Assembly (NCBI RefSeq): GCF_030814215.1
Contig: NZ_JAUSUT010000001.1
Span: forward strand, 6,448,001-6,512,000
Length of the DNA stretch: 64,000 nt
Origin: Amycolatopsis thermophila
GTDB taxonomy: Bacteria > Actinomycetota > Actinomycetes > Mycobacteriales > Pseudonocardiaceae
Reading direction: 5' to 3'
Positions 9,108 to 17,616 of this stretch are shown in pieces. Position numbers and translations under genes: made by a program. Below the pieces are notes generated by a model, which saw nothing but the letters and a program-made list of their open reading frames with translations, was not told where the DNA came from and did no database searches. Each line of letters starts with the position of its first letter. The stretch's first letter is position 1.

Positions 9108-9196
9108 CGGCGCGGCGCCGGCCGCCGGTCTTGGGTGACGACGTCGGCGACGAGCCGGCCGGCGTCCCGCGGTGTCCGTTGTGGATCGCCGACGAA
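9071..9196 (-). pseudogene. Possible C-terminal remnant of an oxidoreductase-like gene
   Basis: On the minus strand an open frame ends at a TGA (9073-9071) and encodes about 41 residues ending RYRTSFTELLRG, preceded by RTPRDAGRLVADVV. Codons near the end have G or C at the third position, as in real genes here, and the composition recalls the tail of short-chain dehydrogenases. There is no start codon or further open frame: an in-frame TGA occurs about 60 nt further upstream. It overlaps the nei 3' end by 37 nt. The reading as a decayed gene end is inference. Confidence 0.35.
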
Positions 9197-9420
9197 CGAA
9201 ATCCGGCACGGGCCGGATGTCCAGCCTCCGGTCACCCGATCGGGTAAACCCGATCATGAGGACCGAAGCCCCTGCGCACGGCGTGGATCGATCCAGCCGG
9301 CCGCCGTGCGCGCGACGGAAAAATTCCCGTCCCGGGCGATCTCCGCGCGTGAGAACGGCCACGCCGGACCGGCCGAAATGCAGTTGCCGGGCGAGCCGGG
9401 ACGCGCCTAACGTTGCCGGT
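9108..9420. other. Non-coding stretch with a 12-bp palindrome
   Basis: No sense gene is seen between nei and the tiny ORF at 9446. The only notable element is ACCCGATCGGGT, a perfect palindrome at 9234-9245, followed after 2 nt by a half-copy ACCCGATC. It could be an operator, but no adjacent promoter is clear. Confidence 0.4.
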
Positions 9421-9445
9421 ACACGGGAAAGGAGGTGGTCCAAAG

Positions 9446-9484
9446 TTGTGTAGCAACGGGACTCGTGAGGTGGCTGTCCGCTAG
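9446..9484 (+). CDS. Tiny ORF (12 codons) behind a near-full anti-Shine-Dalgarno complement
   Basis: GGGAAAGGAGGTGGTCC (9425-9441) is complementary, apart from one G-U pair, to almost the whole 3' tail of 16S rRNA. A TTG 10 nt after its GGAGG core opens a frame encoding MCSNGTREVAVR and ends at TAG (9482-9484). The stop lies at the centre of a 12-bp palindrome TCCGCTAGCGGA. Immediately around it is a structured region (next entry). The acetyltransferase gene starts 186 nt downstream and appears to have its own leaderless promoter. It could be a leader peptide, a regulatory small RNA or a very short protein; I do not recognise it with certainty. Confidence 0.45.
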   Translation: MCSNGTREVAVR

Positions 9485-9528
9485 CGGATGCCACACCCTG
9501 GACTGCTGGTGAATACCAGACAGCCACC
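9469..9528 (+). ncRNA. Branched RNA hairpin overlapping the tiny ORF
   Basis: GGTGGCTGTC (9469-9478) pairs perfectly with GACAGCCACC (9519-9528), enclosing two local hairpins: CCGC/GCGG around the stop codon and CTGGT-GAAT-ACCAG (9506-9519, sharing its last base with the outer stem). Ribosomes translating the tiny ORF would run into and open the outer stem, as in attenuators. No U-run follows. Structure is visible in sequence; regulatory function is inference. Confidence 0.45.
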
Positions 9529-9670
9529 GCCCCCCGGCGTTTCCGAGCACTGGTCCGGCTCGGGCCCGAACGGCTGACGACGGTCGGGAGTCGCGCCGGG
9601 GGTTCCCCCCCATCCCCTAATCCGGAGGAAAAGCCCCCGTAGATCGTCCGGGGCGCGCTATCCTTCGCCG

Positions 9671-10228
9671 GTGCTGCAGCCCGCGTACCCGATCAAGACC
9701 GCACGGCTGATGCTCCGGCCCTTCACGCAGGCGGATCTGAGCGCACTGCATGCGTTCCAGTCCCGGCCGGACGTGACGCGGTACCTGTACTGGGAGCCCC
9801 GCACCCGGCAGGAGACGGCCGCCGTCCTCAAGGACAAGATCGCCCGGTCGGTTCTCACCGAACCCGGCGACTACCTGTCGCTCGCCGTCGAGCTGATCGA
9901 CACCGGTGAGCTGATCGGCGACCTCACGCTGTGGTGGACCAGCCGCGAGCACGCCAGCGGTGAGATCGGGCTGGTGTTCCACCCGCAGCACCACGGCAAG
10001 GGTTACGCGGCCGAGGCCGCCACGGAGCTGTTCCGGCTCGGTTTCGAGGAGCTGGGACTGCACCGCATCTACGGCCGCTGCGACGCGCGGAACGTGCCGT
10101 CGGCGTCCCTGATGGAAGGCCTGGGCATGCGGCGCGAGGCGCACCTGCGGGAGAACGAGCTCGTCAAGGGTGAATGGACCGACGAACTCGTCTACGCCAT
10201 GCTGTCGTCGGAGTGGAAACGGCGCTGA
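9671..10228 (+). CDS. GNAT N-acetyltransferase (RimJ/RimL-like)
   Basis: A 185-residue acetyltransferase. [16 protein letters not shown] at the N terminus and the acetyl-CoA loop [20 protein letters not shown], followed by [20 protein letters not shown], are diagnostic of the RimJ/RimL branch, which acetylates N-terminal amines of ribosomal proteins or small amines; the substrate is unknown. The GTG start has TATCCT (9659-9664) 6 nt upstream and no Shine-Dalgarno, fitting a leaderless transcript. pyrD starts 14 nt after its stop, so the two may be co-transcribed. Confidence 0.85.
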   Translation: MLQPAYPIKTARLMLRPFTQADLSALHAFQSRPDVTRYLYWEPRTRQETAAVLKDKIARSVLTEPGDYLSLAVELIDTGELIGDLTLWWTSREHASGEIGLVFHPQHHGKGYAAEAATELFRLGFEELGLHRIYGRCDARNVPSASLMEGLGMRREAHLRENELVKGEWTDELVYAMLSSEWKRR

Positions 10229-10242
10229 GCGAAGATGGGACC

Positions 10243-11304
10243 GTGCTCTTCGACAGGCTGATCCGTCCCGCGCTCTACCGGCTCAACGACAACGACCCCG
10301 AGAAGGTGCACGAACGCACCCTGCGGGTGCTCACCCGGCTCTCCGACGTGCCGCCCGCGCTGGCCGCCGCGCGCCGCCGGTTCGCGGTCGCCGACCCGGT
10401 GACGCTGTTCGGGCTGCGGTTCGCCAACCGCGTCGGCCTGGCCGCCGGCATGGACAAGGACGGGCGGGCGCTCGCCGCGTGGCCGGCGCTGGGGTTCGGC
10501 TTCGCCGAGATCGGCACCGTGACCCGGCTGGCGCAGCCCGGCAACCCGAAGCCGCGGCTGTTCACGCTGCCGCACAGCGACGCCATCATCAACCGCATGG
10601 GGTTCAACAACTCCGGCGCGGCGGCGCTCGCGCAGCGACTGGCGGCCAAGGGGAAGCCGGACATCCCGCTGGGCATCTCGATCGGCAAGTCGAAGGTGAC
10701 CCCGCTGGAGGACGCGGTCGCCGACTACCAGGAGTCGTTGCGGGCGCTGTACCCGTGGGCCGACTACTTCGCGATCAACGTCAGCTCGCCCAACACGCCG
10801 GGACTGCGGACGCTGCAGGACCGCTCCGCGCTGGCCGAGCTGCTGGCGGAGCTGGGGCGGACCGGTGAGGACCTGGCGAAGGCGGCGGGGAAGCCGGCGA
10901 CGCCGCTGCTGGTGAAGGTGGCGCCGGACCTGACCGACGACGCCCTGGCCGAGCTGCTCGAGGTGTGCGACGAGCACGGGGTGTCCGGGATCATCGCCAC
11001 GAACACGACCCTCGCGCGGGACGGTCTGGCCGCCGGTGAGGCCGCGGTGGGCGCCGAACCGGGCGGCCTGTCGGGGCGGCCGCTGACCGAGCGGGCGCGC
11101 GAGGTGGTGCGGTTCGTGCACACGCACACCGAGGGGACGGTGCCGATCATCGGCGTGGGCGGCATCTCCAGCGGCGAGGACGCCCAGCGCATGCTCGACG
11201 CGGGCGCCAGCCTGATCCAGCTCTACACCGGTTTCGCCCTCCACGGACCCGGCCGGGTGCGCGAGATCAACCGCACCCTGGCCGGTTCCCGCGCGGAGAG
11301 CTGA
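10243..11304 (+). CDS. pyrD: Dihydroorotate dehydrogenase (quinone), class 2
   Basis: A 353-residue class 2 dihydroorotate dehydrogenase: membrane-associated flavoenzyme oxidising dihydroorotate to orotate with quinone in pyrimidine biosynthesis. The N-terminal amphipathic segment [20 protein letters not shown], typical of class 2, is present; [11 protein letters not shown] holds the catalytic serine, and [21 protein letters not shown] is the FMN-phosphate loop. The GTG at 10243 was chosen because family proteins begin at this segment; the frame also opens at 10174, inside the preceding gene. A repeat-filled gap follows. Confidence 0.93.
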   Translation: MLFDRLIRPALYRLNDNDPEKVHERTLRVLTRLSDVPPALAAARRRFAVADPVTLFGLRFANRVGLAAGMDKDGRALAAWPALGFGFAEIGTVTRLAQPGNPKPRLFTLPHSDAIINRMGFNNSGAAALAQRLAAKGKPDIPLGISIGKSKVTPLEDAVADYQESLRALYPWADYFAINVSSPNTPGLRTLQDRSALAELLAELGRTGEDLAKAAGKPATPLLVKVAPDLTDDALAELLEVCDEHGVSGIIATNTTLARDGLAAGEAAVGAEPGGLSGRPLTERAREVVRFVHTHTEGTVPIIGVGGISSGEDAQRMLDAGASLIQLYTGFALHGPGRVREINRTLAGSRAES

Positions 11305-11316
11305 CTCCGGGGCCGA

Positions 11317-11852
11317 CTGTCCTGACCGGACCGGTCCCCAGTGGACTGCGCTGGTCCAACGGCGCGGCACGGCGGACCACGGCGCCCGGCGTTCGCCGGT
11401 GAGGAGAGCCCGTGCAGCGTCGCCTTGCCGATCGTGGTCCGGCCGCTGCCCTGACCGGGCCGCGGTCCCCCGCTGCGGGCGCTCGCCTAACTCTGATCAC
11501 CGCCTCAGCCCATCGGGGCACGCCGCCGCGGGTGTCGCGCGAAGGCCCCCGGTCAGAAGAGCCCGCCCAGCGTCGCCTTGTCGATCGTGGTCCGGCCACT
11601 GGCCCCTGACCGGGCAGCCGTCCCCCGCTGCGGGCGCTCGCGTACCTCTGATCACCGCGTCAGCCCACCCTGGGCACAACGCGGGTGTCGCGTGAAGGCC
11701 CCCAGACAGGAGAGCCCGTGCAGCGTCGCCTTGCCGATCGTGGTCCGGCCACTGGCCCCGGACCGGCCGCGGTCCCCCGGCTGCGGGCGGTCGCGTACCT
11801 CTGATCAGCCCACCCGGGGCACCCCATGGCAGGTGTCGCGCGAAGACCCCCG
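11317..11852 (-). repeat. Three tandem ~150-bp units echoing the 3' end of pspM
   Basis: Three imperfect tandem units begin at about 11401, 11551 and 11707 (periods 150 and 156 bp), each with GAGAGCCCG or a variant, then CAGCGTCGCCTTG and ATCGTGGTCCGGCC. The fourth member, 147 bp further, is the end of the pspM gene itself: CAGGAGAGCTCGCGCAGCGCC at its stop (11853 onwards). Just before units 2, 3 and the pspM end stands GGTGTCGCGYGAAGRCCCCC. A partial fragment near 11317 resembles the unit interior. No transposase or plausible protein. The array occupies the whole gap between convergent pyrD and pspM. Confidence 0.85.
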
Positions 11853-12752
11853 TCAGGAGAGCTCGCGCAGCGCCAGCGCCAATCCCGCCAGGCGGTCGGT
11901 CGCGTCGGTCAGGAAGAGGCGTGAATCGGCCAGGCCGTGGCTGCTCGCGGCGACCGCGCGCCCCGCCGCGGCGACCAGGCTCCCGAAGTTCTCCACCCCG
12001 TCCTCGAGTTGTTCGCGCAGCGTCGCGATCGCCGAGTCCAGGGCGGCCCGCTCGCGGGCCGGGGCGGCGTTGCGGGCCCGCTCGATCGACTGGATGCGCA
12101 TCGCGAGCGCGCGCAGCGCCGTGGCGGCCTCCGCGGCCGTGGCACGGGCGTCGGCCACCGACATCTCCGGCACCGGCGCCGTGCCCAGCGACGAGGGCTC
12201 CGACAGCTGCCGCAGCAGGTCGGCCAGCGTCGCTTCGCACTCGGCGAGCCGCTGCATCGGGGCGCGCGCCGCCGAACCGGCCGGTGGCATCGGCGGCGGC
12301 GTGGTGCTGACCGGCAGCACGACCCGGTTCAGCTGCCGCAACCGCAACCCGGACCGCACGCCGAGCGTGGTGAACACGACCGCGCCGACGATGCCGGGCG
12401 CAGCCTCCGGGATCCCGCCGCCCCCGGCGAGCCCCAGCCCGCCGATGACGGCCCACACCACGCACAGCACCGCGGCCATGATCCACAGCGTCAGCGCGCG
12501 GGAGGTGCGGTTCTTCCGCCGCGCCAGCTTCGCCTCGGGCGAGTTCCACGCCACCCACTTGTTGCGGGCCTCCGCCAGCACCGGCATCGCCTGCGCGACG
12601 ACCCGGGGCCGTGGCACGCCGGAACCCTGCTGGTCCGGCGGCAGGTACCGCTGCAACTTGGCCTGGGCGCGCTGCGCGTAGTCGGGCAGGCGCTCGATGT
12701 GCTTTTCCAGCTTCGCCTGGAACTCCGAGAAGTCCCGCCTGCCCGACGTCAT
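11853..12752 (-). CDS. pspM: PspM-like envelope-stress membrane protein
   Basis: A 299-residue protein directly downstream of pspA (13 nt gap). A charged N-terminal part (HIERLPDYAQRAQAKLQRYL) precedes two membrane helices (about residues 95-140), a Pro-rich linker and a long Ala/Arg/Glu-rich, probably coiled-coil C-terminal region. Position and topology match Rv2743c, which in M. tuberculosis belongs to the ClgR-PspA-PspM-PspN envelope-stress system and recruits PspA to the membrane. The ATG at 12752 is preferred over an upstream in-frame start lying within pspA. Its 3' end is tandemly echoed downstream. Confidence 0.75.
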   Translation of the reverse strand: MTSGRRDFSEFQAKLEKHIERLPDYAQRAQAKLQRYLPPDQQGSGVPRPRVVAQAMPVLAEARNKWVAWNSPEAKLARRKNRTSRALTLWIMAAVLCVVWAVIGGLGLAGGGGIPEAAPGIVGAVVFTTLGVRSGLRLRQLNRVVLPVSTTPPPMPPAGSAARAPMQRLAECEATLADLLRQLSEPSSLGTAPVPEMSVADARATAAEAATALRALAMRIQSIERARNAAPARERAALDSAIATLREQLEDGVENFGSLVAAAGRAVAASSHGLADSRLFLTDATDRLAGLALALRELS

Positions 12753-12765
12753 CCCGCCGTCCCGC

Positions 12766-13596
12766 TCAGGCCTGGTTCTTCTGCTGCTCGGCCTGGACGC
12801 GCGACTCGATCTCGCGCTGGATGTCCGCCCCTGGCGCCGCCTTCTTGTCACCGGAGGTCACCTGTGCCACCGAGTCGCCCCGCATGGACGCGCGGATCTG
12901 CTCCAGCCGCGAGCTGCCGGCCATCTGGGTCGAGGCCTGCTGCACCTCGAGCATGCGGCCCTGGACCGAGTTCTGCGCGAGCTCCGCCTGCCCCAGCGCG
13001 GTGGTGTAGCGCTTCTCGATCTTGTCGCGGACCTCCTCCAGCGACGGGGTGTTGCCCGGCGCGGCCAGCTGCGACATCTGGTTGAGCGAGGCCGACACCT
13101 GCTCCTGCATCTTGGCCTGCTCCAGCTGCGACAGCAGCTTGGTGCGCTCGGCCAGCTTCTGCTGCAGCATCGCCGAGTTGCGCTCGACCGCCTGCTTCGC
13201 CTGGGCGGCGGCCTGCAGCGACTGGTCGTGCAGCGTCTTGAGGTCCTCGATGCTCTGCTCGGCCGTCACCAGCTGCGTGGCGAACGCCTCGGCGGCCGTC
13301 TCGTACTGCTGCGCCTTCTCCTCGTCCCCCTTGGCGCGCGCCTCGTCCGCCAGCACCAGCGCCTGGCGTGCCGACGCCTGCAGCTTCTCGACCTCGGCGA
13401 GCTGGCGGTTGAGCTTCATCTCCAGCTGCCGCTGGTTACCGATCACCGCGGCGGCCTGCTGGGAGAGCGCCTGGTGGTTGCGCTGCGCCTCCTCGATGGC
13501 CTGCTGGATCTGCACCTTGGGGTCGGCGTGCTCGTCGATCTTCGACGAGAACGACGCCATGAGGTACTTCCAGAACTTCACGAAAGGGTTGGCCAT
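12766..13596 (-). CDS. pspA: Phage shock protein A (PspA/IM30 family)
   Basis: A 276-residue, almost entirely helical protein starting [16 protein letters not shown], whose amphipathic helix binds membranes, and continuing with long heptad-rich helices ([19 protein letters not shown] and onwards). PspA oligomers protect damaged cytoplasmic membranes; in mycobacteria PspA also binds ClgR and restrains it. Length agrees with Rv2744c (about 270). The ATG has GGAGGAG immediately upstream. A sigma-E-type promoter, GGAAC-N18-GTT, lies at 13698-13673. The preceding gene is clgR and the following gene pspM, as in mycobacteria. Confidence 0.92.
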   Translation of the reverse strand: MANPFVKFWKYLMASFSSKIDEHADPKVQIQQAIEEAQRNHQALSQQAAAVIGNQRQLEMKLNRQLAEVEKLQASARQALVLADEARAKGDEEKAQQYETAAEAFATQLVTAEQSIEDLKTLHDQSLQAAAQAKQAVERNSAMLQQKLAERTKLLSQLEQAKMQEQVSASLNQMSQLAAPGNTPSLEEVRDKIEKRYTTALGQAELAQNSVQGRMLEVQQASTQMAGSSRLEQIRASMRGDSVAQVTSGDKKAAPGADIQREIESRVQAEQQKNQA

Positions 13597-13672
13597 CTCC
13601 TCCGCCTGCCTTCTAGATCCCTGCCTGGGTGTCGCCGGATGATCGTCCGCCGTCGCTCTCCCCTGTCTGAGC

Positions 13673-13698
13673 AACGCCGGGACCCCGGAGTGGGTTCC
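13673..13698 (-). promoter_or_regulatory. Candidate sigma-E-type (ECF) promoter of pspA
   Basis: On the minus strand GGAAC (13698-13694) and GTT (13675-13673) are separated by exactly 18 nt, matching the GGAAC-N18-GTT pattern of mycobacterial SigE promoters. Transcription would start near 13665, about 70 nt before the pspA ATG. Motif and spacing are seen; sigma-factor identity is inferred. Confidence 0.5.
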
Positions 13699-13784
13699 AT
13701 CGTGTCAGGTCGCGGCCGTGTGTTCCAGGCGACCCCGGGGGATTTCAGGGACGACCCTGACCGGCATCCCGGACCCCGGACGCG

Positions 13785-13831
13785 CCGGAGGCCACCGCCG
13801 GCGCGCGCAGCAGCCGGGCGGTGGCCTCCGG
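13785..13831 (-). terminator. Hairpin after clgR
   Basis: A perfect 15-bp inverted repeat (CCGGAGGCCACCGCC at 13785-13799, complement at 13817-13831, 17-nt loop) lies 21 nt past the clgR stop. No U-run. It probably ends or attenuates the clgR transcript before pspA, giving pspA its own promoter. Confidence 0.65.
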
Positions 13832-13851
13832 GGTCGTGTTTCAGCAGGTGA

Positions 13852-14301
13852 TCAGGCCGCGACCATCTTCGGCGCGCGGATGGTCGTGCGCAGCGACGGA
13901 CCGACGCGCTGGCCGGAGACCCGCAGGTCGGTGAGGTCGTTGCCGATCATGCCGTCGATCAGCCGGCCGCCCTCGAGCCGGCCGGTGGCCGCGCGGGGCT
14001 CCTCGGCGTGGCGGGCACGGCCCTCGCCCTCGGGCGTCTCGGCGATCGCGGGCACGTCCACGCTGTCCAGCGCGGAGATGTCGGCGGCGACGTTGCTCAG
14101 CAGCTCGGCGAGCGGGAGCTCGAGCGCCTCGCAGATGGACGCCAGCAGCTCGCTGGACGCCTCCTTCTGCCCGCGCTCCACCTCGGACAGGTAGCCGAGG
14201 CTGACCTTGGCGGCGCGGGAGATGTCGCGCAGCGTGCGACGCTTGTTGGTGCGGGCGTGCCGGAGCCGGTCGCCGATCGCCTCGCGCAGAAGCACGGTCA
14301 T
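13852..14301 (-). CDS. clgR: ClgR-type XRE transcriptional regulator
   Basis: A 149-residue regulator with an N-terminal HTH (about residues 8-62): [20 protein letters not shown] followed by [20 protein letters not shown], the ClgR signature. ClgR activates clp protease, lon and, in mycobacteria, pspA genes, and is itself degraded by Clp. The short C-terminal tail ends in MVAA, the two terminal alanines being compatible with Clp recognition. Ribosome binding site GGAAGGGAGG. A ClgR box lies 75 nt upstream (14376-14386), suggesting autoregulation. Neighbours (pgsA upstream, pspA downstream) match Rv2744c-Rv2746c. Confidence 0.9.
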   Translation of the reverse strand: MTVLLREAIGDRLRHARTNKRRTLRDISRAAKVSLGYLSEVERGQKEASSELLASICEALELPLAELLSNVAADISALDSVDVPAIAETPEGEGRARHAEEPRAATGRLEGGRLIDGMIGNDLTDLRVSGQRVGPSLRTTIRAPKMVAA

Positions 14302-14375
14302 CGCGCGCCTCCCTTCCTGATACCGACCACGTTACCCAGTTCGGGCACCTCCCCGCAGCGATTGACACGGTGGTA

Positions 14376-14386
14376 CGCCCAGGGCG
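14376..14386. promoter_or_regulatory. ClgR box upstream of clgR
   Basis: CGCCCAGGGCG with the flank A before and AAC after fits the published ClgR consensus WNNWCGCYNANRGCGWWS at all fixed positions except the outermost 5' W. It lies between the end of pncC and clgR, 75 nt from the clgR start, and implies positive autoregulation. Confidence 0.65.
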
Positions 14387-14396
14387 AACGCGGCGA

Positions 14397-14861
14397 TCAA
14401 GCCAGATGTTCCCCCAGCAGGTCCAGCGCGGCCCCGACCGACGCGCGCCGGACCGCCGCCCGGTCGCCCTCGAACCAGTGGGTGCGCACGTCACGGTCAC
14501 CCGGGCCGGCCAGCCCGATGTGGACCGTGCCGGGCGCCACGCCGTCCTGCGGGTCCGGCCCCGCCACGCCAGTCAGGCCCAGCCCCCAGTCGGCCCCGCA
14601 GCGGGACCGCGCGCCCTCGGCGAGCTGCGCCGCGACCTCGGGGTGCACCGCGCCGTGGGCCGCCAGCAGCGCCGGGTCGACGCCGGCGAGCTTCGCCTTG
14701 AGGTCGGTGGCGTACACCACCAGACCCCCGCGGACGACCGCGCTGGCCCCGGGCACCTCCGTCAGGGCCGCCGTCACGAGGCCCGCCGTCAGCGACTCCG
14801 CGGCCGCCACCGTCTGCCCGAGCCGCAGCAACGCGGCCACCACCGGACGAGCCGAGGTCAT
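14397..14861 (-). CDS. pncC: CinA C-terminal-type nicotinamide-nucleotide amidase (PncC)
   Basis: A 154-residue stand-alone CinA C-terminal domain. VAAAESLTAGLVTAALTEVP contains the catalytic serine region, and VVYATDLKAKLAGV and GLTGVAGPDPQDGVAPGTVH are family hallmarks. PncC hydrolyses nicotinamide mononucleotide to nicotinate mononucleotide and ammonia in NAD recycling. The ATG overlaps the pgsA stop (ATGA, 14861-14858), so it is translationally coupled as the last gene of rimO-pgsA-pncC. The frame runs on upstream, but only over pgsA in a different frame. Confidence 0.88.
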   Translation of the reverse strand: MTSARPVVAALLRLGQTVAAAESLTAGLVTAALTEVPGASAVVRGGLVVYATDLKAKLAGVDPALLAAHGAVHPEVAAQLAEGARSRCGADWGLGLTGVAGPDPQDGVAPGTVHIGLAGPGDRDVRTHWFEGDRAAVRRASVGAALDLLGEHLA

Positions 14862-15487
14862 GCCCGCGCCGCCGCGCGCAGCCGCACCGCGCGCACGACG
14901 TAGTCCGCGCCGGTCACCACCGTCAGCAGCACGGCCAGCCCCATCAGGGCCCACTGCACCGGCAGCGCGCCGTCCGGCAGCGGCAGCAGGTAGGTCACGA
15001 TCGCCAGGATCTGGGTCATCGTCTTGGCCTTGCCGCCGCGGCTGGCCGGGATCACACCGTGCCGGATCACCCAGAACCGCAGCAGGGTCACGCCGATCTC
15101 GCGGACCGCGATCACCACCGTGACCCACCAGGGCAGCTCACCCAGCACGCTCAGGCCCACCAGGGCGGCGCCGATCAGGGCCTTGTCTGCGATCGGGTCG
15201 GCGATCTTGCCGAAGTCGGTGATCAGCCCGTAGCGGCGGGCGACCCAGCCGTCCACCTGGTCGGTCAGCGACGCGATCGCGAACAGGACGGTGGCGCCGA
15301 TCCGCCAGCCGGCGTCCGCACCGCCGCCGGCGAACAGCGCCAGCACGAACAGCGGGACCAGGACGAGCCGGGACAGCGTCAGCAGGTTCGCGACGTTGAG
15401 CGTGGGGACCGGGGTCGGCTCGGGCTCGCGATGCGGCGGGCGGGCCTCCCCGCCCGCCTGGGCCGACTCCTCCGCCGAGGCACTCAT
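14858..15487 (-). CDS. pgsA: CDP-alcohol phosphatidyltransferase (PgsA)
   Basis: A 209-residue membrane enzyme with the CDP-alcohol phosphotransferase motif D76-x2-D79-G80-x2-A83-R84 ... G93-x3-D97-x3-D101 ([14 protein letters not shown] and [11 protein letters not shown]). About six membrane helices. It transfers a phosphatidyl group, most likely to glycerol-3-phosphate in phosphatidylglycerol synthesis, consistent with the Rv2746c position next to clgR. An Ala/Glu/Pro-rich 28-residue N-terminal tail precedes the first helix. Start (ATG 15487) and stop both form 4-nt ATGA overlaps, with rimO and pncC. Confidence 0.9.
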   Translation of the reverse strand: MSASAEESAQAGGEARPPHREPEPTPVPTLNVANLLTLSRLVLVPLFVLALFAGGGADAGWRIGATVLFAIASLTDQVDGWVARRYGLITDFGKIADPIADKALIGAALVGLSVLGELPWWVTVVIAVREIGVTLLRFWVIRHGVIPASRGGKAKTMTQILAIVTYLLPLPDGALPVQWALMGLAVLLTVVTGADYVVRAVRLRAAARA

Positions 15488-16905
15488 CTGCCGGCGTCCA
15501 GCTCGACGAGCAGGTCGACGCCCTCGGTGTCGACAACCCGGCACCGCACGATCTGCCCGGCCTCGAGCCCGTCGCCGTCGAGCACGATGCACGCGCCGTC
15601 GACCTCGGGCGCCTGGTGCGCGGCCCGGCCGGACACCTCGTCCTCGTCGGCCTCCTCGACGAGGACGTCGACGATCTCGCCGATCCGGTCCTCGGCGCGC
15701 TGCGCGGTCAGCTCCTCCACCAGCGCGGACACCCGGGCGACCCGTTCGGCGACCACCTCCGGGTCGACCTTGCCGTCGAGGGTCTCGGCCTCGGTGCCGT
15801 CCTCGTCGGAGTAGCCGAACACGCCGACCGCGTCCAGGCCGGCCTCGGTGAGGAAGTGCTCCAGCTCGGCGACGTCGTCCTCGGTCTCACCCGGGAAGCC
15901 GACGATCACGTTGCTGCGGATGCCCGCCTGCGGCGCGTACTCGCGGATCTGCTGGATCAGCGCGAGGAACGACTTGGTGGACCCGAACCGGCGCATCCGG
16001 CGGAGCACGGTCTCGCTGGAGTGCTGGAACGACATGTCGAAGTAGGGCGCGACCCCCGGCGTCGTCGCGATCGCGCGCACCAGGTCCGGGCGGGTCTCGG
16101 CGGGCTGCAGGTAGGACACCCGGACCCGCTCGACGCCGTCGACGCCGGCCAGGCGCGGCAGCAGCATCTCCAGCGCGCGGGTGCCGCCCAGCTCGCGGCC
16201 GAGGTCCTTGCCGTAGGACGTGGAGTTCTCGCTGACCAGGAACAGTTCCTTCACACCCTGCCCGGCCAGCCAGGCGGCCTCGGCCACGATCTCGTCGGGG
16301 TGGCGGGAGACGAACGAGCCGCGGAAGGACGGGATCGCGCAGAACGAGCAGCGGCGGTCGCAGCCCGAGGCGATCTTCAACGCCGCCACCGGCGCGTCCG
16401 ACAGCCGGCTGCGCAGGACCCGCGGACCCCAGCCGTGACCGGGGATCGCGACGTCCTCGGTGGCCGCGGAACGCTCGACCGGGGTGATCGGCAGCAGCTT
16501 GCGGCGGTCGCCGGGCGCGTGCGAGGCGATCGTGCGGCCGGCGGCGATGTCGTCCAGCCGGGCGGCGAGGTCGGCGTAGTGGTCGAACCCGAGCACCGCG
16601 TCGGCCTCCGGCAGGCTCTCCGCCAGCTCCGCGCCGTACCGCTCGGCCATGCAGCCGACCGCCACGACCTTCGCGCCGGTGTCGGCGGCGGCCAGCAGCG
16701 TGTCGACCGAGTCCTTCTTCGCCGACTCCACGAACCCGCAGGTGTTGACGACGATGACGTCGCTGCCCTCGGGTTCGTCGGCCAGTTCCCAGCCCCCCTC
16801 GGCGAGCCGGCCGGCCAGCTCCTCGGAGTCCACCTCGTTGCGGGCACAGCCCAGGGTCAACAGGGAGACGCGGCGGTTGGAGGACCCGGTGACGGCAGAA
16901 GACAC
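15484..16905 (-). CDS. rimO: Ribosomal protein S12 methylthiotransferase RimO
   Basis: A 473-residue radical-SAM methylthiotransferase. The N-terminal UPF0004 domain has cysteines in [30 protein letters not shown] and [10 protein letters not shown] for the auxiliary cluster; the radical-SAM triad is [17 protein letters not shown]; a TRAM domain closes the protein. RimO methylthiolates the conserved aspartate of ribosomal protein S12 and is told from MiaB by this PSFRGSF region. The GTG at 16905 is chosen because TACCCT stands 7 nt upstream (leaderless) and the longer frame is antisense to argA. First gene of rimO-pgsA-pncC. Confidence 0.92.
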   Translation of the reverse strand: MSSAVTGSSNRRVSLLTLGCARNEVDSEELAGRLAEGGWELADEPEGSDVIVVNTCGFVESAKKDSVDTLLAAADTGAKVVAVGCMAERYGAELAESLPEADAVLGFDHYADLAARLDDIAAGRTIASHAPGDRRKLLPITPVERSAATEDVAIPGHGWGPRVLRSRLSDAPVAALKIASGCDRRCSFCAIPSFRGSFVSRHPDEIVAEAAWLAGQGVKELFLVSENSTSYGKDLGRELGGTRALEMLLPRLAGVDGVERVRVSYLQPAETRPDLVRAIATTPGVAPYFDMSFQHSSETVLRRMRRFGSTKSFLALIQQIREYAPQAGIRSNVIVGFPGETEDDVAELEHFLTEAGLDAVGVFGYSDEDGTEAETLDGKVDPEVVAERVARVSALVEELTAQRAEDRIGEIVDVLVEEADEDEVSGRAAHQAPEVDGACIVLDGDGLEAGQIVRCRVVDTEGVDLLVELDAGR

Positions 16906-16984
16906 GCCACTCAGGGTAGCTGGCGGGCCGGGACGTGGCCGAACCCACCGCGACAGCGCACGCGCGGCCCGATACGGTCGATCG

Positions 16985-17506
16985 GTGCACGCTGATCCTC
17001 CCAGTTCCGTCGAGATCCGGCGAGCCCGGATCTCGGATGTCCGAAAGATCAAGGCCCTGGTGGACGCGGACGCGGGACGGGTGCTGCTCGAGAAGGAGCT
17101 CGTCACCCTCTACGAGGACATGCAGGAGTTCTGGGTCGCCGATGCCGGCGGGGGAAGCGGTGACATCGTCGGGTGCGGCGCGCTGCACGTGCTGTGGGAG
17201 GACCTCGCGGAGATCCGCACCGTCGCGGTGGACAAGCGGATGCGCGGGCAGGGCATCGGGCACAAGCTGGTGGACCAGCTGATCACGCTGGCGCGCGAGC
17301 TGGGACTGCGCCGGGTCTTCGTGCTGACCTTCGAGACGAGTTTCTTCTCCCGCCACGGGTTCACCGAGATCGACGGGACGCCGGTGCCCAGCACGGTGTA
17401 CGAGGAGATGCGCCGTTCGGTCGACCCCGGCGTGGCCGAGTTCCTCGAACTCCCCTACGCCAAGCCGAACACGCTGGGCAACACGCGCATGCTGCTGGAG
17501 CTGTAG
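16985..17506 (+). CDS. argA: Amino-acid (glutamate) N-acetyltransferase, ArgA type
   Basis: A 173-residue GNAT protein. [20 protein letters not shown], the acetyl-CoA loop [19 protein letters not shown] and [20 protein letters not shown] agree in order and length with M. tuberculosis Rv2747 (174 aa), the stand-alone L-glutamate N-acetyltransferase starting arginine biosynthesis. As in mycobacteria it lies beside the pgsA/ftsK block. GTG start with TACGGT (16973-16978) 6 nt upstream and no Shine-Dalgarno, i.e. probably leaderless, divergent from rimO across 79 nt. Confidence 0.88.
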   Translation: MHADPPSSVEIRRARISDVRKIKALVDADAGRVLLEKELVTLYEDMQEFWVADAGGGSGDIVGCGALHVLWEDLAEIRTVAVDKRMRGQGIGHKLVDQLITLARELGLRRVFVLTFETSFFSRHGFTEIDGTPVPSTVYEEMRRSVDPGVAEFLELPYAKPNTLGNTRMLLEL

Positions 17507-17616
17507 CACTGCGCCCTGCGGGTGAAGTTCACCGTTGTCCGCCTTTCGGGTCTGGTGGTCACCACCGCGGGCCCCGAAGCTGATCATGCCCGGTCACGAT
17601 CAGCGAGGGAGCCCCG

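Noticed and set aside
9407..9613. 68-codon minus-strand ORF across the tiny-ORF region
   Set aside because: No ribosome binding site, no family match; the plus strand carries the strong Shine-Dalgarno and stem structure.
11305..11852. CRISPR-like array
   Set aside because: The period is about 150 bp, units are degenerate along their whole length, and there is no conserved-repeat/unique-spacer pattern or cas gene.
12753..12851. Longer N terminus for PspM
   Set aside because: The extra 33 codons lie within the pspA 3' end and are Arg/Ser-rich as expected of an out-of-frame shadow.
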